A program made the position numbers and the translations under genes. From positions 1 through 37,879 of the forward strand of contig JAJYIS010000006.1 in the NCBI GenBank assembly GCA_021789945.1: a stretch of 37,879 nt of DNA, read 5' to 3'. Position 1 is the first letter of the stretch; each line of letters starts with the position of its first letter. The DNA is from Thermoplasmata archaeon. Lineage in GTDB: Archaea > Thermoplasmatota > Thermoplasmata > UBA10834. A model generated the notes under the pieces. It ran no database searches, was not told the origin of the DNA, and saw nothing but the letters and a program-made list of their open reading frames with translations. Shown here in pieces: positions 9,802 to 17,345 of this stretch.

Positions 9802-10794
9802 TCAGCTGCCTGGGACGGTGCTCTCAAGTCCGGTGCGCCTTTCCGGGACGGTCTTCTCGAACTTGTCTAACCATATGATTATCAGCGTCCAAAATACCGT
9901 CACGAAGATGACGAAGACGACGATCCCGATGTACGCGTGGAAGAATATGAGCGCCGGGTGGCCGTAGAGGTGGCCCACGAAGATCGTTATCGTCATCCTG
10001 AGGATGTTCGAGGCCCATGTCATCAGGAGGCCGAGGCCCAGTGCGAGCAGGATTCTCCTGTCCACATTCTCGTAGCGCACCAGGACGAACGCGAGGAACG
10101 CCGAGAAGAACAATCCCGCGGAGTATAGGCCGCTGCATCCGGAGCCGATACCCAGGAGCAGCATCTTGCCGCCGTACTCGTACGATATGAGGTTCGAGAT
10201 GCCGTAACCGCTCAGGTCGAGCTGGGCGCTCGCATGGACTCCCAGCAGGTTGACGACCGACACGACCGGCTGGGTTATGGAATAGTACTCCGAGTACGCC
10301 GTGACCTTGTAGAACGAGTCGCCGGTGACGACCTGGTAGATGTTCCAGATCACCGCGAACACTATGGTCATGAACATGAGATACAGCACGATGAAGTCCT
10401 TCTGCATCGCGAGCTTCGTCGGTCCGGTGTAGTAGAGGACCAGGGACAGCCCGAAGAGCGTGACGATGAAGTCCGTCATTTCAAGGTCGCTTCTCCCTGC
10501 GACGACGATCTTCCAGACGGACCATAGGAGTATGATGAGGAACCCTGCGGCAGGCAGGGCCGGCACGAGGATCTTCTTCGGAACGTATCTCGAGAAGAAC
10601 GTGAAGAGCAGGCCTTCAGGCAGGGGGCCGGACACCTTCTCCTGTCTGAGAAGCGAGTATATTACGAGAAGAAGGCCGACAGCGATGAATATGATCTCGA
10701 CGAGATACGCGGAGTGGCCGAGGTAGTGGTTGTACAATGCGCCTACGACCAGCAGGGAGCCGAGGAGCATCAGCCATTCCCTTGGGGGCCTCAC
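9802..10794 (-). CDS. Exosortase/archaeosortase family protein
   Basis: Polytopic membrane protein with exosortase-family catalytic signatures 'GIGSGCSGLYS' (Cys), 'ASNILRMTITI' (Arg) and 'FFHAYIGIV' (His). Confidence 0.92.
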   Translation of the reverse strand: MRPPREWLMLLGSLLVVGALYNHYLGHSAYLVEIIFIAVGLLLVIYSLLRQEKVSGPLPEGLLFTFFSRYVPKKILVPALPAAGFLIILLWSVWKIVVAGRSDLEMTDFIVTLFGLSLVLYYTGPTKLAMQKDFIVLYLMFMTIVFAVIWNIYQVVTGDSFYKVTAYSEYYSITQPVVSVVNLLGVHASAQLDLSGYGISNLISYEYGGKMLLLGIGSGCSGLYSAGLFFSAFLAFVLVRYENVDRRILLALGLGLLMTWASNILRMTITIFVGHLYGHPALIFFHAYIGIVVFVIFVTVFWTLIIIWLDKFEKTVPERRTGLESTVPGS

Positions 10795-10881
10795 GGGACC
10801 AGCTCAGGTCGCTCGTCGTATATAATCGTTGACGCGCGCAGTCGTCAGGCGGTATCCGTCTGGCCATGATGCTGGCTTTCA

Positions 10882-11430
10882 TCACTGCTCTGCGGTCTCC
10901 CTTCCGCCAGGCGCCTTCCTCGCTCTCGTCAGGAAGATCCCGGATGCCGTGAGCACGACCAGCATGATCGCGACCTCACTGACGGTGGTGAACCTCGTGG
11001 TCAACGATGGAAGCAGGAGGCTCAGGAAGAAGGTAGCAACGGGTTCTGAGGCAATGACCACTCCCGCAAAGACGACGGAAAGGGTGATGCCCCGCCGCGC
11101 GTGCGGAGTGCTTGGAATCATGTCGCCGCTGGGCGCGAGCGCTGCCCATGCGAGGACGAACATCGGTATCATGAGTCCGGATATCGCAGCCAGGAGAGGC
11201 CCCATGTCCAGCACCGTCGTGAAGTTCATGGATGCGGCCGCTGCCGTGCCTGTTATCAGGAGGCCGAGCACCGACGCGTTCCTGTAGGAATAGCGGCTCC
11301 CGAGCGCGATCCCCAGCGCGCCGATAACGTAGGCCAGCACCGTCAGGATGGTGATGGTGGAGAACAGCGCGAGGTCCACGATCGCGATGATGACAAGCGT
11401 GGTCGCGAGTATCCACGACCGCTCGCTCAT
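10882..11430 (-). CDS. Polytopic membrane protein, function unknown, operonic with DUF58/MoxR/archaeosortase
   Basis: About 5-6 predicted hydrophobic segments; start overlaps the DUF58 stop (11427-11430), implying translational coupling. Confidence 0.8.
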   Translation of the reverse strand: MSERSWILATTLVIIAIVDLALFSTITILTVLAYVIGALGIALGSRYSYRNASVLGLLITGTAAAASMNFTTVLDMGPLLAAISGLMIPMFVLAWAALAPSGDMIPSTPHARRGITLSVVFAGVVIASEPVATFFLSLLLPSLTTRFTTVSEVAIMLVVLTASGIFLTRARKAPGGRETAEQ

Positions 11431-12878
11431 GTCCTCCCCCTCCTGATCGCCCTTGCGATGCCCGCGGCAGTGTCTGCGGGACCGACCCTGATGAAGGACG
11501 CGCCCATCCCTCTGATGCTGCCCTCGAGCTTGATCGAATCGCCTAGGTCGCCGTACATACGCTCTATCGTTCCTGTGTCGAGCTCCTGAAGGTCCGGCCC
11601 GTACCAGTCATCGAACATGCCGACGACGAGCATGCGGTTGTTCGTCGCCTTGCACAGCTTCGCGCTCAGCAGGACGGCGTTCCGGGACGACATGAGGTCA
11701 GTCACCACAATGAACAGCTGCTCCTTCCCGCGGCCCGCCGCGATGAGCTCCTTGATGCCGCCGTCCAGGCCGTAGCCCAGCCTGCTCCGGGCCTTGGACG
11801 CCGACAGGCCTTGGAGTGTCGTAAGGAACTCCTCGCCCTTGCCCGAGTCGGAAGCGCTTATTGCGCCCGCGGACGCGACCGCGCGCGTGTCCTTGAGTTC
11901 CTCGGTTCCCGAGCGCCGGTCGGCGACATCCATCGCCCCGGGGGCGCTCCTTAGGATTTTGACCACCTTCTCGAACTGGCGCCTCCCGAGCCCCGGCGCG
12001 ACCTTGTCGATCACCCTCACCTCGTCGAACACCGCGACCCCGGTCGGATGATAGCTGCTGATGAGGACATTGGAGAGCTGCATGGACAGGTCGACCGCAT
12101 GGTCCACCTTCGCGATCCTGTGAGTCTTCAACCTCATGCTGCTGCTGCAATCGACGAACACCATCGTCTGGACCGCGCCCTCCTTCCGGTATGTCTTGGT
12201 CATCAGCTTGCCGAGCTTGGACAGCATCTTCCAGTGGATGTCCCGGGGGCGGTCGCCGGGCACATAGTCCCTGATCCCGTCGAACTCGAGCTCCCTGAGG
12301 ACGACTGCAGGGTTCCTGCCCATGCCGGAGAACTCGAGGTGCTCCCGGCCGGCCATCTTCTTCGCCGTATCGAGGCTCGCCTTCTGAGTATGGACCGTCA
12401 GGTCGCTCTTCTGCTCTATCACCTGATGCTCCGTGAACAGCCCGTACGCGTCGGTCCTTTCGATGGTCATTCCCTTGATGGAGTGTGGGCCCCGCTTGGA
12501 CGGGACCATTGTGTACGAGAGCTTCAGTATCGACCTCGGCGGCAGTGCGATTGTCGCCCTGTTGCTGCCCGCGGCTACCGTGCAGTCCTCGGGGATCTGG
12601 TCGATGAAGGTCCCCCGGATCGTCGTAGAGTGCCTGTTTAGGACCTCGACGGCGACGGCCACCGGCTCGTTAGCGAACACCATGTCGTCCAGGATCTGTC
12701 GCTCTATCTGCAGGTCCGTACTCGCCAGCTCGTACGAGAACTCCCTGTGCGCGAACACGTAGCAGCTGACGAAGACGATCGATACAACTGCGTAGGAGAT
12801 GTTCGAGTACAGGACGCCTATGAATGCGAATACGATTGAAACCGAAAGAAGTGCGGTGCCGATCGTGGTCGAGCGCAA
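11427..12878 (-). CDS. DUF58 domain protein with vWA-like region
   Basis: Two N-terminal TM segments; DUF58 signature 'RDYVPGDRPRDIHWKMLSKLGKLMTKTYRKEG'; MIDAS-like 'VFVDCSSSMRL'. Confidence 0.92.
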   Translation of the reverse strand: MRSTTIGTALLSVSIVFAFIGVLYSNISYAVVSIVFVSCYVFAHREFSYELASTDLQIERQILDDMVFANEPVAVAVEVLNRHSTTIRGTFIDQIPEDCTVAAGSNRATIALPPRSILKLSYTMVPSKRGPHSIKGMTIERTDAYGLFTEHQVIEQKSDLTVHTQKASLDTAKKMAGREHLEFSGMGRNPAVVLRELEFDGIRDYVPGDRPRDIHWKMLSKLGKLMTKTYRKEGAVQTMVFVDCSSSMRLKTHRIAKVDHAVDLSMQLSNVLISSYHPTGVAVFDEVRVIDKVAPGLGRRQFEKVVKILRSAPGAMDVADRRSGTEELKDTRAVASAGAISASDSGKGEEFLTTLQGLSASKARSRLGYGLDGGIKELIAAGRGKEQLFIVVTDLMSSRNAVLLSAKLCKATNNRMLVVGMFDDWYGPDLQELDTGTIERMYGDLGDSIKLEGSIRGMGASFIRVGPADTAAGIARAIRRGRT

Positions 12879-12899
12879 ACTCCCTCACACATTCCAGTT

Positions 12900-13871
12900 C
12901 TAGCCGCCCTTGAACTCTCCCTTGGGCACAGGCACCGACGAGAGGATTGACTCGGTGATTCCGGCTCTCGTCAATCCTCCGAGTTCTGCCTCCGGGGAGA
13001 GTATGAGCCTGTGGTCGAGGACTTTGTGCGCCATGGCCTTCACATCGTCCGGGATCGTGTACGACCTGCCGTGGATATACGCGTGGGCCTTCGAAGTCTG
13101 GAGGAGGTGGATCGCGCCTCTCGGGCTCAGGCCGAGGTCGAGGTCGTCCAGGGCCCTTGTCGCCCTTGCGATCTCCTCGACGTAATCCAATAGGCTCGGG
13201 TGCACGTGTATCTTCCATATGTCCTTGCTCATGTCGATGATGGCATCCCTTGCCAGGACCATATCGAGCTCCTGCTCCTCGGAGCTCTTCAGCTTGAGTA
13301 TGTCGACCTCCTGCTCCTTCCCGAGATAGTCCATGACGGATTTCACCATGAACCTGTCAATCTGGGCCTCGGGAAGCGGGTACACCCCCTCGGTCTCGAT
13401 CGGGTTCAGGGTCGCGATCACCATGAACTGGTCCGGGAGGTCGAAGGTGTCGCCCTCGATGGTCACCTGCCTCTCCTGCATCGCCTCCAGGAGCGCGGAC
13501 TGCGTCTTCGGGGGCGCCCTGTTTATCTCGTCCGCGAGGATCAGGTCGGCAAATAAGGGGCCTTTCCTGACCTCGAAGTCCGTCGAGCGCTGGTTGAAGA
13601 AGTAGTGGCCCGTGATGTCCGCCGGGAGAAGGTCCTGCGTGAATTGGATCCGCCTGTACGACAGCCCGCATACGGACGCGAACGCCTTCGAGAGGGTGGT
13701 CTTCGCGACCCCGGGAACCCCTTCTATGAGGAGATGCCCTCCGGACAGGAGGCATATCAGGAAGTCGTCAATCTGCTCCTCGTAGCCTACAACGGACTTG
13801 GCGACCTCTCTCTTGACCGCCTCGACCGCGCTCTCGACATCTTCGGGGGCCCTGATCTTGGTGCTATCCAT
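12900..13871 (-). CDS. MoxR family AAA+ ATPase
   Basis: Walker A 'GVPGVAKTTLSKAF', Walker B 'LILADEINRAPPKTQSALLEAMQE', MoxR-typical 'FMVIATLNPIETEGVYPLPEAQIDRF'. ATG at 13871 preferred; upstream GTG at 13964 is in frame. Confidence 0.95.
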   Translation of the reverse strand: MDSTKIRAPEDVESAVEAVKREVAKSVVGYEEQIDDFLICLLSGGHLLIEGVPGVAKTTLSKAFASVCGLSYRRIQFTQDLLPADITGHYFFNQRSTDFEVRKGPLFADLILADEINRAPPKTQSALLEAMQERQVTIEGDTFDLPDQFMVIATLNPIETEGVYPLPEAQIDRFMVKSVMDYLGKEQEVDILKLKSSEEQELDMVLARDAIIDMSKDIWKIHVHPSLLDYVEEIARATRALDDLDLGLSPRGAIHLLQTSKAHAYIHGRSYTIPDDVKAMAHKVLDHRLILSPEAELGGLTRAGITESILSSVPVPKGEFKGG

Positions 13872-13940
13872 CCTTTCACGCCCTAGTAGGAGCTGAGATT
13901 CAAACCGGGAGCTGAGGCCGAGCGACTCCCAGCTCGTCCT

Positions 13941-13964
13941 GTGGATTCTTCCCTCAGAATCCAC
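13941..13964. repeat. Perfect 9-bp inverted repeat (hairpin) in moxR leader / pdo 3' region
   Basis: GTGGATTCT-TCCCTC-AGAATCCAC; arms exactly complementary, 6-nt loop. Confidence 0.7.
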
Positions 13965-14024
13965 TCATCGATAATGAACCTATGCCCTCGGGTCTGTTGC
14001 AGGTTCTGGCGCCGCCAGTATACC

Positions 14025-14690
14025 CTAGCCGTACATGCTGTCTATGAGGGCGGTGTCGGAGTCCTTCAGCTTGTCGAAGAAGTCAGCCTCTTGGATCGCC
14101 CCGGTGATGTCGGTGTTGTCGTTCAGCACGATCTTCGGGACCCCCATGACCGAGTGTCTTTGGGCAAGGTCGGCAAACAGCTGCGAGTCGATGATCTCCG
14201 CGGTCACCTTCTGTGACTCTATCGCCGCCCTGTAGGCGTGCCTCGCCACAATCGGGCAGTAGACGCAGGTCGTGAGCACGAATATCTTTATGTTCGCCCT
14301 CCTGCGCACGGTGGCCATTATGTTCCTGGCCTTCGGCGAGAGGTTCGCGTGAGAGTTCGAAAGCTCGACCATGGCATCTGCCAGAGGACCGAGCTCGTGC
14401 CCGGCAGGGACTCCGTAGTACCTGATTCTCGAGAAATCCCCCTTCGTCAGTACAATCACCGGATGGTTCTCTACCCTCAGGTCGCTCATCCGTTGGTTCT
14501 TCCCGTTGGCGACCTTCTCGACCTCCAGCTTGATCTTCGGGCTCAGCGACGAGAACGTCTGCGCGACGTCAATGACGTCCTTGGATATCGCCATCGAGTC
14601 GTCGACGAAAACGAGCAGCGTGACCTCGTCCCTCATGCCGGAGGCGAACCTCCGCTCCAGGGCGCTCCTGTCTCCCTCGCCCAGAATCAT
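14025..14690 (-). CDS. Protein disulfide oxidoreductase / glutaredoxin-like protein (archaeal PDO type)
   Basis: Two thioredoxin-fold halves; C-terminal 'IKIFVLTTCVYCPIVARHAYRAA' CxxC and 'VMGVPKIVLND' cis-Pro loop; N-terminal half lacks CxxC (VFVDDSMAIS). Confidence 0.85.
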   Translation of the reverse strand: MILGEGDRSALERRFASGMRDEVTLLVFVDDSMAISKDVIDVAQTFSSLSPKIKLEVEKVANGKNQRMSDLRVENHPVIVLTKGDFSRIRYYGVPAGHELGPLADAMVELSNSHANLSPKARNIMATVRRRANIKIFVLTTCVYCPIVARHAYRAAIESQKVTAEIIDSQLFADLAQRHSVMGVPKIVLNDNTDITGAIQEADFFDKLKDSDTALIDSMYG

Positions 14691-14703
14691 GCTGGTCGGC
14701 CTC

Positions 14704-15051
14704 CTACATCGATTCCAGGACTATATCTCCGTATGCCTGGATGAAGTACTCCTTCGCCTGAGCCAGCCCGTCCCTTCCGGCCGAGGTGAGCTTGTACACG
14801 CGGGTGTTGCCCTTCTTTGTCGACTCGACCAGGCCCCTCTTCTGCATGTCCTTGAGCGTCGGGTAGAGCGTCCCCGGGTTCGGCTTGTCGGCCTTGCGTT
14901 TGGCTATCTCCTCCGCGATCTCCATACCGTACATCGGGCCCTTGGACAGTATGTGCATGATCAGGAAGCTGAGCATCCCCCTCATATCGCAGCATACCGG
15001 CGCCCTGCAGCACTCGACATCTATGCTGGCTTCGCCTCGCCTGGCCGTCAT
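14704..15051 (-). CDS. PadR family transcriptional regulator with Cys-rich N-terminus
   Basis: 'MLSFLIMHILSKGPMYGMEIAEEI...PNPGTLYPTLKDMQKRGLVES...TRVYKLTSAGRDGL' PadR wHTH; N-terminal extension VECCRAPVCCD. Confidence 0.9.
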   Translation of the reverse strand: MTARRGEASIDVECCRAPVCCDMRGMLSFLIMHILSKGPMYGMEIAEEIAKRKADKPNPGTLYPTLKDMQKRGLVESTKKGNTRVYKLTSAGRDGLAQAKEYFIQAYGDIVLESM

Positions 15052-15085
15052 CCTTGATGATAATGCCTGGGTAGATACTTAAACT

Positions 15086-15099
15086 ATTGTGCGTACAAT
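15086..15099. promoter_or_regulatory. Operator-like palindrome 1 (ATTGTGCGTACAAT)
   Basis: First of four 14-bp related palindromes between divergent padR and microORF/arsM. Confidence 0.75.
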
Positions 15100-15113
15100 A
15101 TTGTGCGTCCAAC
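15100..15113. promoter_or_regulatory. Operator-like palindrome 2 (ATTGTGCGTCCAAC)
   Basis: Directly abuts palindrome 1; same ATTGKRYRTMCAAY consensus. Confidence 0.72.
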
Positions 15114-15130
15114 AGTGTTATATAGTCTAT

Positions 15131-15144
15131 ATTGTATATCCAAT
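15131..15144. promoter_or_regulatory. Operator-like palindrome 3 (ATTGTATATCCAAT)
   Basis: Same consensus, 17 bp after palindrome 2. Confidence 0.72.
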
Positions 15145-15158
15145 ATTGGGCATACAAT
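15145..15158. promoter_or_regulatory. Operator-like palindrome 4 (ATTGGGCATACAAT)
   Basis: Directly abuts palindrome 3; same consensus. Confidence 0.72.
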
Positions 15159-15179
15159 AGCCCAAAAGGAGGAACGAAA

Positions 15180-15296
15180 ATGATGAACGTAGAGATGCTC
15201 GCAAGGGCAACCAATATCGCCAGATACGACCGGCTTAGGAAGTTCAGGTGCACCAAGAGCCACTGCATCCTGATGGACCGCGCCTCTCGGCAGTAA
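15180..15296 (+). CDS. Putative 38-aa Cys-containing microprotein (not in supplied ORF track)
   Basis: ATG at 15180 preceded by strong SD (aaaaggagg, 15164-15172); MMNVEMLARATNIARYDRLRKFRCTKSHCILMDRASRQ*; CX4C motif; lies between the operators and arsM-like gene. Confidence 0.6.
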   Translation: MMNVEMLARATNIARYDRLRKFRCTKSHCILMDRASRQ

Positions 15297-15338
15297 GTCC
15301 ATCTAGCTGGGCGTGGATAACCTGAGAAGGTCGAGATA

Positions 15339-16205
15339 ATGGCCAAGAGGAATATGAGTCCCAAGGCCCGCGCAGGGCCGGGTTACAGGAAGAGCAAGCC
15401 CAAGTTCAGTCCAGAGGACGTCCGAAAGGCTGTGAGGGAGAACTACACGAAGCTGGCTCTGACTCAGGCGCCGTGCTGCGGTACGACTCAGTCATCATCG
15501 TGTGGCTGCGGCACGCTGTATCCGCAGGCCGAGATCGTGTCGCTACCATCGGAGGCCGTCGCTGTGAGCGCTGGCTGCGGAAATCCGACAGCGATCGCCA
15601 GCCTCAAGGAGGGCATGACTGTCGTGGACCTGGGCAGCGGTGGCGGCATAGACTGCTTCCTGTCCGCCAAGAAGGTCGGGGGGAAGGGCAGGGTCATAGG
15701 CATCGACGCCACCCCCGAGATGATCTATCGTGCGCGGAAGACCGCCGAAGAGAACGGGTACAAGAACGTCGAGTTCAGGCTGGGCGAGATCGAGCACATG
15801 CCGCTCGAGAAGGAGACGGCCGATGTCATCATCAGCAACTGCGTCATCAACCTCTCACCGGAGAAAGAGCAGGTCTTCAGGGACGCCTTCAGGGTCCTGA
15901 AGCCAGGCGGCAAGCTCGCGGTGTCGGACATAGTTCTGTTGAAGGACCTCCCCAAGGACATGGTCGATGACATAGGCACATGGTCGAAGTGCGTAAGCGG
16001 TGCGGTCAAGGAGTCGGAGTACATCGGCGCGATGAAGAAGGCCGGCTTCGAGAGGATCAAGGTCGAGGAGCGCGTGGTGTACTCCCATGAGGAGCTCAAG
16101 GGATATGCCGAGGGCACGGTCTCGATCGATTCCCCGAAGCTCAAGGGCGTCGACCTGTCGGACCTCGTGGCGAGCTACAAGATAAGCGCCTTCAAGCCCA
16201 AGTGA
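15339..16205 (+). CDS. arsM: Arsenite methyltransferase-like SAM-dependent methyltransferase
   Basis: '[44 protein letters not shown]', '[40 protein letters not shown]', '[13 protein letters not shown]' and N-terminal CCG; the NCVINL and KCVSGA Cys positions are ArsM hallmarks. Confidence 0.88.
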   Translation: MAKRNMSPKARAGPGYRKSKPKFSPEDVRKAVRENYTKLALTQAPCCGTTQSSSCGCGTLYPQAEIVSLPSEAVAVSAGCGNPTAIASLKEGMTVVDLGSGGGIDCFLSAKKVGGKGRVIGIDATPEMIYRARKTAEENGYKNVEFRLGEIEHMPLEKETADVIISNCVINLSPEKEQVFRDAFRVLKPGGKLAVSDIVLLKDLPKDMVDDIGTWSKCVSGAVKESEYIGAMKKAGFERIKVEERVVYSHEELKGYAEGTVSIDSPKLKGVDLSDLVASYKISAFKPK

Positions 16206-16220
16206 CATATCCAGAGCGTC

Positions 16221-17270
16221 TCACTGCAGGGTGGACATGAGGTTGTCCTCGAACTGCCATTGGACCTTGAAGTGCTCGTTGGGATCCTTGAGAAGCGAGT
16301 ACCACCAGTAGAACGTGAAGATCCCGACCGTGACGATCGAGAGCAAGAGGTAGAGCCAGAACGACCGCTCTGGCAGCGTCCACGCGGAATATGGCGGTCC
16401 TGGTTTGAAGCCGAGCTTGGAGAGCGCCTTCCGAGCGGAGGAGTAGAACGCCGCGTTCCTCCTGTCATGCACGAACATTGATTTCCCGAGGAAGTTGAAC
16501 ATGTATAGCGTGAAGACTATCACGACGAGACTGAACAGGTAGTTCAGCCCTGTCAGCGAGTCCAGCGTGCCGCTGTAACCTCCCCAGAAGGCCGCACTGA
16601 TGAAGGCGATGGTGACCAACATCGGGATCACCGCAATGAGCAGCGTCCAGAAGATGGGGCTTCTTCTCTCCTCCCCGGCGAGGGATTCGTTGTCCATCTC
16701 CTCCATGGTGGAGAGCTCGGGGGCTACGAATGTCTTCAGGTTCCCTGAAGATGACGCGGATCCGACAAGGCCAAGAATCCCCTTTCGGAGTTCGTCGTCT
16801 CGAGCGAAATGATCGTTCAGCCTCTTGACCAGCATGAAAACGAGGTATCCCAGACAGACGTAGTATATCGTGTCCCCGACGACTATGGCCTCGATGCCGC
16901 CCCTGGAATGGTCGAGGATAGTCTGGTAGTCTGGCCGCACGTCCGGGTTGGCCTTGTAGAGGTCCAGGGTCGCCGCGAATATCGCCGAGACTCCGACAAC
17001 AGCTGTCACGACAAGGACCGCGATGAGGAAGAATATCCATGTGGGCGATAGGTGCTTGTCAGTCAGGGTCCTTCTCGCGACCGCCTTGGCTATCTCCTCT
17101 TTCGGCGCCTTGATAGCATTCCTGTCGATTTCGGCGGCCCTCGGCAGCGCGTTCCCGCAGATTGGACAAAACGCGAAACTGTCGGGATTCTCCCTCCCGC
17201 ATGTCTGGCACCGCATACCATTTCCCGGCTCTGAACCTTCCTGGTGGCGGATAATCCTTTCCCTGGACAT
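16221..17270 (-). CDS. Zinc-ribbon polytopic membrane protein (DUF4234-like C-terminus)
   Basis: 'MRCQTCGRENPDSFAFCPICGNALP' zinc ribbon then ~5 TM segments; 'SFWLYLLLSIVTVGIFTFYWWYSLLKDPNEHF'. Confidence 0.8.
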   Translation of the reverse strand: MSRERIIRHQEGSEPGNGMRCQTCGRENPDSFAFCPICGNALPRAAEIDRNAIKAPKEEIAKAVARRTLTDKHLSPTWIFFLIAVLVVTAVVGVSAIFAATLDLYKANPDVRPDYQTILDHSRGGIEAIVVGDTIYYVCLGYLVFMLVKRLNDHFARDDELRKGILGLVGSASSSGNLKTFVAPELSTMEEMDNESLAGEERRSPIFWTLLIAVIPMLVTIAFISAAFWGGYSGTLDSLTGLNYLFSLVVIVFTLYMFNFLGKSMFVHDRRNAAFYSSARKALSKLGFKPGPPYSAWTLPERSFWLYLLLSIVTVGIFTFYWWYSLLKDPNEHFKVQWQFEDNLMSTLQ

Positions 17271-17345
17271 CCGCTCGCCCGTCGGGCTGGCGGGATCGGA
17301 CTGAGGGATTCGGGAGGCAGCTGCTGGGTCCCAGCTAACGATGTC

